Shown here: positions 1 to 8,797 of the stretch, piece by piece
Layout of the letters: each line of letters begins with the position of its first letter
Position numbering within the stretch: the stretch's first letter is position 1
Origin: Bacillus sp. M6-12
GTDB lineage: Bacteria; Bacillota; Bacilli; Bacillales; DSM-1321
Direction of reading: 5' to 3'
NCBI RefSeq assembly: GCF_002860285.1
Contig: NZ_PGVF01000017.1
Location: 1 to 64,000, forward strand
Length of the DNA: 64,000 nt
Made by a program: the position numbers and the translations under genes
Notes under the pieces: model-generated
Told to the model about the DNA's origin: nothing
What the model saw: the letters and a program-made list of their open reading frames with translations, nothing else
Databases searched by the model: none

Positions 1-36
1 TTTTTTTTTTTTTTTTTTTCGCTGATACGAACCATT

Positions 37-64
37 TGTTACATTTTCGGGACTCGAACGTCTA
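37..64 (+). promoter_or_regulatory. ECF-type promoter of the sigma factor gene
   Basis: TGTTAC (37-42), a 16-nt spacer, then CGTCTA (59-64). This has the layout of Bacillus ECF promoters (TGWAAC, about 16 nt, CGWC). It lies 25 nt before the sigma gene start, so autoregulation is likely. A second copy with the same spacing lies before the secreted-protein gene at 2640. Confidence 0.6.
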
Positions 65-89
65 ATATGGCAGGAAGGTAAGTGAGAAT

Positions 90-596
90 ATGGGGAATGC
101 AGTGGAAAAGCTGTTTGAACATGTTTATGAAGAGTATTTCGAAGATGTATATAGATTTGTATATGTAAAAACTGGAAACAAGTGGGATGCGGATGATATT
201 GTCAGTGAAACATTCCGTAAAGTATATGAAAAAAGCGCCAACTTGGAAACTATTACGGCAAAAAAAGCCTGGGTGTTTACCATTGCCAGAAATACAGTAA
301 TTGATTTTTACCGGAAAAGGAAAACGGTCTTAGTCCCAGATGAAATAGATTATTACATCGAGCCCGTGAAATTTGAAGATCCTCTGGATGAGTCTGATGA
401 ACTTGATTGTTTAAAAAAAAGTCTGGATGTTTTGCCGAGGGAAGATTTGGAGATTGTTAATCTCCGTTACTTCAGCGGGTTAAAATTCAAGGATATTGCC
501 GAGGTTTTACAAAAGACAGACGGCACGATCCGTGTCAAATCAAACCGCATTATGAAAAAAATGGGGATACTACTGAAAAAGTGCATGGGGGAATAA
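90..596 (+). CDS. ECF-type sigma-70 family RNA polymerase sigma factor
   Basis: A 168-residue alternative sigma factor. Region 2 spans about residues 12-75 (FEDVYRFVYV..DADDIVSETF..AWVFTIARNTVIDFYRK) and is expected to bind core polymerase and melt the -10. Region 4 spans about 112-160 (LPREDLEIVNLRYFSGLKFKDIAEVL) and holds the -35-reading helix-turn-helix. There is no region 1 or 3, as usual for ECF/group 4 factors. The start follows AGGAAGG. The stop at 596 is 2 nt before the next start, so it forms an operon with a membrane protein that is probably its anti-sigma factor. An ECF-like promoter just upstream suggests autoregulation. The specific ECF group could not be assigned. Confidence 0.9.
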   Translation: MGNAVEKLFEHVYEEYFEDVYRFVYVKTGNKWDADDIVSETFRKVYEKSANLETITAKKAWVFTIARNTVIDFYRKRKTVLVPDEIDYYIEPVKFEDPLDESDELDCLKKSLDVLPREDLEIVNLRYFSGLKFKDIAEVLQKTDGTIRVKSNRIMKKMGILLKKCMGE

Positions 597-598
597 GG

Positions 599-2413
599 AT
601 GGAGGAAAAAGAAATTGAACAGCAGCTATACAAGCTTCGCGGCCAACTTTATGTAAACCAAACATTAAAAAGTGAACTCCGAAAATCATTTAAGAAAAGA
701 AGCCGAATAGGATGGAAAATAATCAGTATGTCGGGACTGGCAGCGGCTGCTCTCATCGCATTCTTCATCCAGGGAAGATTTCATACATCAGGCGTTGTTG
801 CCAGTTCACTGAATATCACTGATTCATTGTCTTTTTTTGATATCGCAGCCGGAGACATTGGAACCATTTCGCATAGCGGGGGGAAACTCTTTTTCTCGCA
901 AAAACAAACAGGTACTTTTGTTGAAACAAATGAAGGGATTGAAAAGGTAGCCGCCTATGAAATGGATGATTTGGATGTTCAAGATGGAGGAAAGAAAATC
1001 GTTTATTCACAGGATGATAGCATTTATGTATTTAATAACAATACAAAAAAAAGAGAGTTGATCATTTGGGACGAGTCATCTGAGTATCGGCACCCGGTCT
1101 GGAAGGATACTTTTCATATCTTTGCAGCCAAGGCAATGGGGGAGAACAAAAAAATCGTAGAGATTGATATAAAAACAAAACGGGAGAGAGTTATCACTGA
1201 CGGCGCGAATCCAGCCTATCATCCTAACTCTAATTTACTAGTGTTTGAAAGAGGGAAAAAGATAATAGTAAAGGATATTAAAACGGAAAAAGAGAGAATA
1301 ATTGACACGGGAAGGCAGCCGTCTGTTTCGAAGGATGGTTCATATATTGGGTATGTGAAAGAGCAAGATCATGTAGATAATGTATGGGTGACGGATGCAG
1401 ATTTACAGACAAAGAGGAAGGTAACATTTAATGCTGTTCTGCAGGAAGACGTCGGATCAAAAGGATTGTACGAATATTTCTCACCGATTTGGAACTCTGA
1501 CCAGCGCCAATTATTCGTGCTAAAGAAACGGATTGGTGATTCAGCTGTAAGAATAATGAAAATTAGTTTTGGGGGCCAAGAGGCAACAGCTAAGGAAAGT
1601 GTGGATAGGTATATCAAGGCGCTGATTGTCCGTGATGAAGATTACGCGAAAAGCTTAATGGAAAATCCGCCAGAGTTCCTTACATACTCTAATCCATATC
1701 CGGTAAGTTATAGAATTTTGAACTCGAAAGTAAAAGGGAAATCAACGTTTATCGAAGCTGAAATTTACCGGACTTACACTGCGAACGCCTTTTACTCCAT
1801 TACTAAGTACCAATTTGAGATGGTTAAAGGCGGAGAAGGCTATATGATCCATCATGCAAAAGAGTTAGACTACAAGGAAATATCAACCTTCGACACAGTA
1901 ACAGGTGATGATACAGGAGTTGTTTCACTTATTTCTTCAAAAGGAAAACGGGAACTCTTCACCCTTCAGGATGTCAAGAAACAGTTTCCCCAGAAGAATC
2001 CTGTACGAATCAGTTCACTTGCGGCAGATTCTAATTACAGAACAATCATCTTTAGTCTTCAAGAAACAGAAAACAAAAGCCGGGCTAACAGTGTCAGCTT
2101 ATTCAAATATGACATGGAGAAAGATCGGGTTTCTTCCATTGCTGAAGTTAACAATCTTAATGGACAACATGGCATCGGAATTACAAGCCTGGCATTTGCT
2201 CCTTCAGGAAAACATTTTGCAGTCAACCTGGAATCAGGCGAGAAGAAATTCTTGATGGTTTATGATATTCAGAAGAACAAGCTCATTAAGACATCGCCAT
2301 CATCGCATATGGTATTTTGGAAGGGAAATAATCTAGTTTTTGAAACGTATTATGGAAAACAAAGAAAATTAAACATATTTGATCCAATCAAGTTGAAGAT
2401 TGGGAATTTGTAG
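599..2413 (+). CDS. Membrane-anchored beta-propeller protein, probable anti-sigma factor
   Basis: A 604-residue protein with about 37 basic cytoplasmic residues, one membrane span (about 38-56, IISMSGLAAAALIAFFI) and a large extracytoplasmic part. The outside part looks like TolB/WD40-type propeller blades: repeated strand patterns such as DGGKKIVYSQDDSIYVFN, DGSYIGYV and APSGKHFAVNL. A non-propeller insert lies near 330-430. The ATG at 599 is preferred over an in-frame ATG at 581 because GGGGGA lies just before it and 581 would overlap the sigma gene. Position directly behind an ECF sigma gene plus this topology suggests it sequesters the sigma factor and senses something outside the membrane. 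No ZAS zinc motif or other named anti-sigma domain was seen, so that role is inferred. Confidence 0.7.
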   Translation: MEEKEIEQQLYKLRGQLYVNQTLKSELRKSFKKRSRIGWKIISMSGLAAAALIAFFIQGRFHTSGVVASSLNITDSLSFFDIAAGDIGTISHSGGKLFFSQKQTGTFVETNEGIEKVAAYEMDDLDVQDGGKKIVYSQDDSIYVFNNNTKKRELIIWDESSEYRHPVWKDTFHIFAAKAMGENKKIVEIDIKTKRERVITDGANPAYHPNSNLLVFERGKKIIVKDIKTEKERIIDTGRQPSVSKDGSYIGYVKEQDHVDNVWVTDADLQTKRKVTFNAVLQEDVGSKGLYEYFSPIWNSDQRQLFVLKKRIGDSAVRIMKISFGGQEATAKESVDRYIKALIVRDEDYAKSLMENPPEFLTYSNPYPVSYRILNSKVKGKSTFIEAEIYRTYTANAFYSITKYQFEMVKGGEGYMIHHAKELDYKEISTFDTVTGDDTGVVSLISSKGKRELFTLQDVKKQFPQKNPVRISSLAADSNYRTIIFSLQETENKSRANSVSLFKYDMEKDRVSSIAEVNNLNGQHGIGITSLAFAPSGKHFAVNLESGEKKFLMVYDIQKNKLIKTSPSSHMVFWKGNNLVFETYYGKQRKLNIFDPIKLKIGNL

Positions 2414-2418
2414 ATGGG

Positions 2419-2442
2419 AGCCAGCGCTTTGCTGGCTTTTTA
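2419..2442 (+). terminator. Terminator after the sigma/propeller operon
   Basis: Stem AGCCAGC/GCTGGCT with a 5-nt loop followed by a T run. Confidence 0.75.
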
Positions 2443-2555
2443 CATTCAAGACGGTTGTTCATTTTTTTTTTTTTTGAGTAAAATAGCAAGTCTTCAGGCG
2501 GCATTTTTTAGCCGTCTCTTTTTTCACCCTTATTAAGAAAAAGTTTTATATGTTC

Positions 2556-2583
2556 TGTTACAAAATGAAAAGCTGCCCGTTAT
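2556..2583 (+). promoter_or_regulatory. ECF-type promoter of the secreted protein gene
   Basis: TGTTAC (2556-2561), 16-nt spacer, CGTTAT (2578-2583). The -35 and spacing are identical to the promoter at 37-64. This suggests the same sigma factor controls both transcription units. Confidence 0.55.
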
Positions 2584-2639
2584 TATAAGTGAAACCATAA
2601 GGGCCCTTATGAGTAAATTTTTTAGTGAGGTAAGAAAAA

Positions 2640-3191
2640 TTGAAAAAATCATTAATAATGGCTACAGCGATTACTTTAGGAGGCTTATCCTCTGTTTCTT
2701 ATGCGGCAGTGTCAGATCAGAAACCGGTAGTGAACCAGGAAACTGAGGTGCAAACCGCTGCAAAAACAAGCGCAGAAGAACAACTGGCATTGCTGCAAAG
2801 AGATTTGGTTCCTTCAAATCCGAAAGAAACAGTCATACTTTGGGCAAAAGCAGTGAAGAACAGAAATGGAGCCCTTCAGTATGCCCTTTCAACCGATAAT
2901 ACTAAAGCAATATTAAAGAAACCGTTTGAAACATATCACTGGGTTACTGGAGTGTCAAGTCCATGGGTGGAAAAATCTAAAATTGTTGATAAAAAGAAGA
3001 TAAGCTCTACAGAAATCGAATATAAAGTTCAGTTTGAGCTTGCCACTTCTTCAGGATCAGCGGGCATCGATAGCGCCATTGTAGTTGTAGAAAAGAAGGA
3101 TTACCAATGGTATATCAGTCGTGTGGCACCTGCATCTGAAAAAACTATTGGAATATGGAATACGCCAGAATCGATAAACTACCCAAATTAA
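2640..3191 (+). CDS. Secreted protein of unknown function
   Basis: A 183-residue protein starting at TTG behind GTGAGGTAAG. Residues 1-22 form a Sec signal peptide (MKKSLIMATAITLGGLSSVS) with likely cleavage after SYA. The mature part has a polar linker and then an alpha+beta domain (about 55-175, NPKETVILWAKAVKNRNGA through QWYISRVAPA) whose layout recalls small NTF2/cystatin-like extracellular domains; that comparison is only a guess. Two features link it to the upstream operon: adjacency, and a promoter with the same -35 and spacing as the sigma gene. It is therefore a candidate target of that ECF factor. No catalytic motif was recognised. Confidence 0.75.
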   Translation: MKKSLIMATAITLGGLSSVSYAAVSDQKPVVNQETEVQTAAKTSAEEQLALLQRDLVPSNPKETVILWAKAVKNRNGALQYALSTDNTKAILKKPFETYHWVTGVSSPWVEKSKIVDKKKISSTEIEYKVQFELATSSGSAGIDSAIVVVEKKDYQWYISRVAPASEKTIGIWNTPESINYPN

Positions 3192-3199
3192 AAAGATTG

Positions 3200-3235
3200 C
3201 AGAACCGCTGAGTATTGACGGTTCTGTCTTTTTTT
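3200..3235 (+). terminator. Terminator after the secreted protein gene
   Basis: Stem CAGAACCG/CGGTTCTG followed by C and seven T. Confidence 0.8.
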
Positions 3236-3461
3236 GGAGAAAAAATCTGAATGAAGTTTAATTAATTAGTTCCCCCAGGCGTTTTTCCATTGCTTTGTTA
3301 TGAATCTTATGGGTTTACGGAATTAACAACTGTTTTCACAGTATTAAACCCCATTTTTAAGGGATTTTTACGGAATTGGGGCGTTTTCATAGAAAAGCAA
3401 TCCATTATCACGGGAATAATATTCCTCCTGTTTGCAAGGATCCAGCTTGCACCACCGCTTT

Positions 3462-4886
3462 TTAAAAATCCTCCAGCAGTTTATCCCATACCTCCTTTAG
3501 CAGCCGGATGCCATCATCGATCGTCTCGAAAGGAATGCCTGCAAACCCAAGAAAAAACTCCTTTATTCTCCCGCCAGGGTTATCAATCCATGTAAAAGAA
3601 GCGGAGGAAATATGAATTCCGGCATTTGCAGCCAGCTCCAGCAATAGCTTCTCTGAGGCATTGGTGTTGATGGCGAGCAAAAGATGGAAGCCAGCATCCT
3701 TTCCGATTATTCGAGCTTTCTGTCCAAAGTGCTGCTTGATGGATTCAATGATCCGATCGTGCTTCCGGCGATATATGTTTCGCATTTTGCGAATATGTTT
3801 TTCCAAGTGGCCCTGCTCAATAAATACTTGAAGTACCCTTTGATGGAGTCTGGAGGATGATTGTTCAAACATAGTTTCTATTCTTAACTGATGGTAGTGG
3901 GGCAACAGTTCATCAGGCAAAACCAGGTAATGGATACATAGAGCCGGAGCAACAATCTGAGAAAATCCCCCTATATAAATAACCCTGCTGTCAGGAGCGA
4001 GTCCCTGGAGCGACGGAATCGGGCGGCCGTGGTACCTGAATTCGCCATCGTAATCGTCTTCGATAATGAATCCTTGAGTTATCCTTGCCCAATCCAATAG
4101 CTTCAGCCTTGTTGAAATCGGCATTGTCATTCCTCGAGGAAATTGATGTGAAGGGCTTACAGCCGCAATCCTGGCCGGACTCTTGTATAAGGCCTCAATA
4201 TTAAGACCGCCATCATCCAGCGGAAGGGGACAAAGGCTGAATCCATTATGTTTAAATGTCTCAGGTATTAATTTGTATCCCGGATTTTCAACAGCGATTA
4301 TCTTTGTATACTTTTTTAATATCCTGCTGGCGATAGATATTAACAAATGCTGTTCTGCACCAATAATAATTTGTCCTGGAGTACAGTTTACTCCCCGGAA
4401 ATCGTGCAGATAGCGGGCAATTGCTTTTCGCAATCCAAGCTCCCCTTGGGGATTGCCGTAAAAAAGCAGCTCCTGGCTATCTTTGTGAAGGGTTTGGCTG
4501 TATAACCGTTTCCATATTTGAAAAGGAAAGAGCGTGAAATCGTTTTTGGATAGGTGAAAATCATACAAATACGAATGCTCTTCTTCTATAAAAGACAACG
4601 GGTTTAGTACCTCATTTTTGATTTTAGTAAAGTACGATTCAGGGAGTTCATTGACAAAGTAACCGCTTTTAGGACGGCTTTCAATAAAGCCCTCTGCGAG
4701 CAGCTGCTGATAAGCCATTTCAACAGGGGTTGTGCTGATTGACAGAAAGTCAGCTAATTTTCTGATGGATGGCAAACGATCGTGAACCTCGAGCCGGCCA
4801 GCAATAATTTCTTTTTTTATGTATTCGTACAGCTGTATATAATGTGGCAAACTGCTTTGGGCATCTAAACTAGGCATGATTAACAT
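3462..4886 (-). CDS. MocR/PdxR-type GntR regulator with degenerate aminotransferase domain
   Basis: 474 residues. The N-terminal GntR winged helix is at about 10-75 (YEYIKKEIIAGRLEVHDRLP, LADFLSISTTPVEMAYQQL), followed by a class I aminotransferase-like domain of about 350 residues. Family motifs are present: GNPQGELGLRKAIARYL, SPSHQFPRGM, EDDYDGEFRYHGRP. The usual PLP Schiff-base segment (FSK..APSLRIGY) reads FSQIVAPALCIHY, so the lysine is Gln and the later Arg is replaced. The regulator probably cannot hold PLP covalently. The start at 4886 is chosen because GAGGAG lies 7 nt upstream. It is transcribed away from the GNAT gene; MocR regulators often control a divergent neighbour. Confidence 0.88.
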   Translation of the reverse strand: MLIMPSLDAQSSLPHYIQLYEYIKKEIIAGRLEVHDRLPSIRKLADFLSISTTPVEMAYQQLLAEGFIESRPKSGYFVNELPESYFTKIKNEVLNPLSFIEEEHSYLYDFHLSKNDFTLFPFQIWKRLYSQTLHKDSQELLFYGNPQGELGLRKAIARYLHDFRGVNCTPGQIIIGAEQHLLISIASRILKKYTKIIAVENPGYKLIPETFKHNGFSLCPLPLDDGGLNIEALYKSPARIAAVSPSHQFPRGMTMPISTRLKLLDWARITQGFIIEDDYDGEFRYHGRPIPSLQGLAPDSRVIYIGGFSQIVAPALCIHYLVLPDELLPHYHQLRIETMFEQSSSRLHQRVLQVFIEQGHLEKHIRKMRNIYRRKHDRIIESIKQHFGQKARIIGKDAGFHLLLAINTNASEKLLLELAANAGIHISSASFTWIDNPGGRIKEFFLGFAGIPFETIDDGIRLLKEVWDKLLEDF

Positions 4887-4991
4887 GGGAAATCTCCTCA
4901 ACTGTCACTTGGAATTTATCAAATCTGTCCATTTTCATATATACAGTTCTTTGATACGTTAATTGTATAACATTGGAAGGAATGAAAAAAA

Positions 4992-5576
4992 GTGACTCTT
5001 AATAAAAGTGAAAAAAAACCGGTTCGATTTTTAGAGGGAGAGAGGGTTTACTTGCGGCCGATCAGCATAGATGATGCGGAAAGTTATTTCACAAAGCTGT
5101 TTCACGCGGAAACCAGAAAGCTGACTGGAACACAAAAAAGCTTTACCCGCGAATTCATTTATGATTATGTTGACCGCAAAACAAAGGATCCGACAAGCTT
5201 GTTATTCATTATAGCTTTATGCGATGATGACAGCGTCATTGGCGATATCGCTATCCAGGATGTAGACAGCATGAATCGTAATGCAAATATTCGAATATCG
5301 ATTGATGAGGCAGCCCATCAAGGAAAGGGCTATGGCAAGGAAGCAATGAACTTGATGCTTGATTATGGCTTTGGGATTCTGAATTTGCACCGCATTGAGC
5401 TCAATGTATTTTCATATAATGAAAGAGCCGCCCGCGTATATGAACAGCTCGGGTTTACTAAAGAAGGAGTACAGCGAGATGCTCTGTATTATAACCACCA
5501 ATATCATGATTCAATTATGATGAGCATTCTGGAGGATGAATACCGCAAGAAGCGTGGCATAAGCTCTGTTAATTAA
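4992..5576 (+). CDS. GNAT family N-acetyltransferase (RimJ/RimL type)
   Basis: A 194-residue acetyl-CoA-dependent acetyltransferase. The fold starts with GERVYLRPISIDDAE and has the acetyl-CoA pyrophosphate loop GKGYGKEAM at about 112-120. Later come HRIELNVFSYNERAARVYEQLGF and the RimJ/L-like ending, so a protein N-terminus, polyamine or small amine could be the substrate. The GTG start is used because GGAAGGAA lies just before it and the ATG at 4982 is stopped after six codons. It is divergent from the MocR-type regulator across about 105 bp, so it may be that regulator's target (inference). Confidence 0.85.
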   Translation: MTLNKSEKKPVRFLEGERVYLRPISIDDAESYFTKLFHAETRKLTGTQKSFTREFIYDYVDRKTKDPTSLLFIIALCDDDSVIGDIAIQDVDSMNRNANIRISIDEAAHQGKGYGKEAMNLMLDYGFGILNLHRIELNVFSYNERAARVYEQLGFTKEGVQRDALYYNHQYHDSIMMSILEDEYRKKRGISSVN

Positions 5577-5641
5577 TTGTAAAAATAGAATTATTTAATA
5601 TAACCAAAAATATAAACTATTCGTAATATGAAAGATGGCAG

Positions 5642-5669
5642 CGATACCGCAATTGTGGTATCGTTTTTT
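5642..5669 (+). terminator. Terminator after the GNAT gene
   Basis: Stem CGATACC/GGTATCG with six T. Confidence 0.8.
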
Positions 5670-5716
5670 AATATAAAAATTAAGAAAATTTATAATTTAT
5701 AAGTGGGGATATTTGA

Positions 5717-6667
5717 ATGAAAGTAATCGACTTGCACTGTGATGCGCTGCTAAGACTATGGGATTCAAAAGGGAATCTGAGGTTTGGGAATGCTCCTGAG
5801 ATTCAGACTAATAAAACCCGTCTTCAGCAGGGAGGGGTAATGCTCCAGGGTTTCGCTATCTGGATTGATCCAGATATGAAGCAGGAGCAAAAATTCCAGG
5901 CTGCACTTGAACAGATTGATATTTTTTATAAAGAAGTAATCGGCCAGCATCCTGAAATGAAACCAATCAAGGATTGGTCTGACATTGATTTACTGCAAGA
6001 CGGAGAAATTGGTGCAATGCTTACCCTTGAAGGCGTCGATGCAATTGGGAACGATATAAAGAAACTTAGTATTTTACAGCAGCTGGGTGTTAAGTCAGTT
6101 GGGTTAACCTGGAATAATGCTAACCTCGCGGCAGATGGGGCAGGTGAACCGCGCGGTGCAGGTTTGACTTTGTTCGGAAAGGAAATTGTCCAGTTTAATA
6201 ATGAACATCAAATTTTGACAGACGTGTCCCATTTAAGCGATAAAGGATTTTGGGATGTCATGGATATAGCCCGCTATCCTATTGCCAGCCATTCCAATTC
6301 ACGGCAAATATACGACCATCCAAGGAATTTGACCGATGAACAGGCTATTGCTATGTTTAAAAACGGCGGCATGGTACACGTGATTTATTGCCCTTACTTT
6401 ACAACACCGGATGGTATCACAACAATCCCGGATTTGCTGAAACATATAGACCATTTTTGCTCTCTCGGAGGAGTGAAACACATTGGTTTTGGTTCTGACT
6501 TTGATGGAATTTCCTCTTTTATAGAGAGGCTTGAGGATGCCTCACAAACTCAGAATCTAATTAATGAATTATTAAAGCATTATAAGGAAGACGAGGTAAG
6601 GGGTTTTGCGTACCAAAACTTTATGGAACATCGTCCGCAGAGAGCTTGGGCTGGTGAAAACAGATGA
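5717..6667 (+). CDS. Membrane dipeptidase (peptidase family M19)
   Basis: A 316-residue zinc dipeptidase of the renal dipeptidase family. It should hydrolyse L-Xaa-L/D-Xaa dipeptides in the cytoplasm, as there is no signal peptide. Metal ligands are visible: HxD in IDLHCDALL (about 4-11), the bridging Glu in TLEGVDAIG, His in DVSHLSDKGFWDV and His in ASHSNSR. The family motif GFGSDFDG is near 259-266. The start follows a GTGGGG-type site. The end overlaps the next gene by 4 nt (ATGA), so the two peptidases are translationally coupled and probably act together on short or D-containing peptides. Confidence 0.92.
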   Translation: MKVIDLHCDALLRLWDSKGNLRFGNAPEIQTNKTRLQQGGVMLQGFAIWIDPDMKQEQKFQAALEQIDIFYKEVIGQHPEMKPIKDWSDIDLLQDGEIGAMLTLEGVDAIGNDIKKLSILQQLGVKSVGLTWNNANLAADGAGEPRGAGLTLFGKEIVQFNNEHQILTDVSHLSDKGFWDVMDIARYPIASHSNSRQIYDHPRNLTDEQAIAMFKNGGMVHVIYCPYFTTPDGITTIPDLLKHIDHFCSLGGVKHIGFGSDFDGISSFIERLEDASQTQNLINELLKHYKEDEVRGFAYQNFMEHRPQRAWAGENR

Positions 6668-7695
6668 AAGCCAGGGAAAGAGGAATGAAGATTGGCAGAA
6701 TACCTCCTGGAAGGAAAAACTGCATTACTGATGTAAAGGGGGTAAAAGTAGGGCACGTTACTCTCGATTATCCGTTTGATAACAATAGCCGGGATTATGC
6801 GTGCACAGGGGTGACTGCCATCCTGCCGCATGAGGGGAACCTATTCCAGGAAAAAGTAACTGCAGCCAGTTATGTGATCAATGGCTTCGGAAAAACAACA
6901 GGGCTTATCCAGCTGAATGAACTGGGGCTGCTCGAATCGCCGATCATGCTGACGAACACATTCGGGGTTCCGGCGGTTACACAGGGCACCCTCCAATATA
7001 TGCTTGAAAATAACCCTGATATCGGGGATACAACGGGAACGATTAACATTGTCGCAGGCGAGTGCAATGATAGCTATTTAAATTCGATCCGACATTTTCC
7101 GGTTAAGCCGGAGCATGCTATAGAAGCAATACAGCAAGCGAGTAAAGAAACTGCAAAAGAAGGAGCTGTCGGTGCAGGCAAAGGAATGGTCTGCTTTGGA
7201 TATAAGGGCGGAATTGGAACTTCGTCCAGGATTACCGAAGATGGTTTTACGATCGGCTGCCTGGTATTAAGCAATTTTGGGAAAAAGGAAGAATTCCAGG
7301 AGTTCAGGTACTCGCTTGGCAAGCAAAATTCAGGTAGCTTATCTGAAACATCGGATGGATCCATCATACTTGTAATCGCAACGGACGCTCCATTAAGCGA
7401 CAGGCAGCTGCTCAGAGTGGCAAAGCGAACTGGAGTTGGACTAAGCCGAACAGGAAGCCACTACAGCCATGGCAGCGGTGATATTGCAATAGCTTTTTCC
7501 ACTGCACACAAGATACCACACTATTCAAATATCATCACGGAGTCCCGAGATCAAGTGAGGGAAGACCATCCAGTCATGAATGAAATTTTCACAGCAGCTG
7601 CAGAAGCTGTTGAAGAGGCGATTTTGAATTCTCTTTTACAGGCTGTCACTACGGCTGGAAGAAATGGACACATTGTTAATGCATTTCCGTTTTAA
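6664..7695 (+). CDS. P1 family (S58, DmpA-like) N-terminal nucleophile aminopeptidase
   Basis: 343 residues. Family motifs start at KIGRIPPGRKNCITDVKGVKVG. The autoprocessing site is seen as DGS at Gly232-Ser233, followed by IILVIATDAPLSDRQLLRVA; family knowledge says cleavage there frees the Ser as nucleophile. Gly-rich GAGKGMVCFGYKGGIG and GSGDIAIAFST match the fold. Known members are L-aminopeptidases, D-esterases or beta-aminopeptidases; the specificity cannot be read here. It overlaps the M19 dipeptidase gene by 4 nt. An alternative start at 6685 has a Shine-Dalgarno too close to it, so 6664 is kept. Confidence 0.88.
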   Translation: MKARERGMKIGRIPPGRKNCITDVKGVKVGHVTLDYPFDNNSRDYACTGVTAILPHEGNLFQEKVTAASYVINGFGKTTGLIQLNELGLLESPIMLTNTFGVPAVTQGTLQYMLENNPDIGDTTGTINIVAGECNDSYLNSIRHFPVKPEHAIEAIQQASKETAKEGAVGAGKGMVCFGYKGGIGTSSRITEDGFTIGCLVLSNFGKKEEFQEFRYSLGKQNSGSLSETSDGSIILVIATDAPLSDRQLLRVAKRTGVGLSRTGSHYSHGSGDIAIAFSTAHKIPHYSNIITESRDQVREDHPVMNEIFTAAAEAVEEAILNSLLQAVTTAGRNGHIVNAFPF

Positions 7696-7861
7696 AGCAA
7701 ACCAATCAGGTACCTCTTTTGAGATCAAGGTTTAATTCAGCAAAAAAACATAAAAAGGTTGAATAATTGGGGAACTACACATAAAATTAATCGAGGGAAA
7801 CGGAAAAAAAGCCGTTATCTGTTTAAGAATCATAACGCACACATTTCAGATTTATTATATT

Positions 7862-7938
7862 GGTGGAAATGGGCTAGACTATTGAGCTAGACGTGAGCCA
7901 AATAGAAACAGTGAATGCTGTTTCTATTTGGCTTTTTT
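7862..7938 (+). promoter_or_regulatory. Candidate structured leader/attenuator, copy 1 (before DUF2294 gene)
   Basis: A conserved block (GGTGGAAATG, then GACTATT, then GAGCTAGACGTGAGCCAAA) runs into a perfect 16-bp hairpin at 7896-7933 with a 6-nt loop and a T tail. The same block with an independent hairpin occurs at 9490-9577. CTAG/CTAG pairing upstream (GGCTAG..GAGCTAGAC) could form a competing helix. The layout of a conserved 5' part plus an intrinsic terminator about 40 nt before a start codon is typical of a riboswitch or attenuator. I do not recognise the class. Confidence 0.5.
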
Positions 7939-7976
7939 ATTTTTACTATATTAAGAGTGAAGGAAAGAAGGGCAGA

Positions 7977-8687
7977 ATGAAGGGTCAGGTAAATATAAAT
8001 ATAGAATTCAGCAGTTTTATTGGAAAACTATTTCGTACACATTTTGGTAAAGGACCGGAATCTGTCTTTGTAACGTTCAATAAATCTGTTATAGCAATTT
8101 ATTTTGGAAATTTTTTAACGCCATTGGAAAAGGCTCTTTTAAATCAGGATGAAATGCTTACAGTTTATAAGACCAGAGAAATTATTATGAATATGCTGAT
8201 TCCGGAAATGAAAATTCAGCTTGAAATTATGACAGGATTAAAAATAGCTGAATTTTATTACGACTGGAATTTATTAAATAAAAGCGGATTGATCTTAGGT
8301 GTTTTTTCTAATATTGATAATCTGAAAAAAAGTGAAGGGTGGAGTTATCCAGGGAAAATACAAGTGGAAGAAAAAATTGGGCTTTTAAGTGAAGAGGCTC
8401 AAAAACGACCCCTGGAAATCTCATCTTTCTTACTGAATTCAAGACTGCTTTTGATTAAAAGAGCAGGTGTGCTGACGATGATTGAAAAGGAAATCATAAA
8501 GGATGGCTACTCGGATTTAATGAGATGGAAGAAAAAGAAATTGGAAAAAGATCTGCTGAATAATGATGCCTACTTACTTGAGTCATATTTGGGAAATAAA
8601 ATTAGTGATATGTTTGTTGATTGGAATTTTACAAAAGACGAAAGTTTAATCACATTGATTTTACAGCCTAAAAGGAAATCTATATAG
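7977..8687 (+). CDS. DUF2294 / MpsC-like protein, tandem-domain, paralogue 1
   Basis: 236 residues. Two copies of the DUF2294 unit are visible. The first (about 5-115) has SFIGKLFRTHFGKGPESVF and ends EFYYDWNLLNKSGLI. The second (about 130-235) ends MFVDWNFTKDESLI, the same DWN..K(D)S-L signature. The family was named for MpsC of the Na+-translocating membrane-potential system of staphylococci, but this protein has no membrane span, so it is probably a soluble accessory or sensor. Start 7977 has GAAGGG a few bases upstream; an earlier in-frame ATG at 7893 falls inside the attenuator hairpin. The next gene is a paralogue. Confidence 0.8.
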   Translation: MKGQVNINIEFSSFIGKLFRTHFGKGPESVFVTFNKSVIAIYFGNFLTPLEKALLNQDEMLTVYKTREIIMNMLIPEMKIQLEIMTGLKIAEFYYDWNLLNKSGLILGVFSNIDNLKKSEGWSYPGKIQVEEKIGLLSEEAQKRPLEISSFLLNSRLLLIKRAGVLTMIEKEIIKDGYSDLMRWKKKKLEKDLLNNDAYLLESYLGNKISDMFVDWNFTKDESLITLILQPKRKSI

Positions 8688-8797
8688 AAGAGGATTTTAA
8701 CCTGGCGATTTTGCATTTTAATGGAGAAAAAGGGTACCATTTAATATAAAAGGAAAAAGGAAGTATAGTTTTATTCTATAAAAGGGTGTATGATAAC

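Noticed and set aside
3290..3595. 101-codon plus-strand frame
   Set aside because: No ribosome site, and it runs antisense into the well-supported MocR-type gene.
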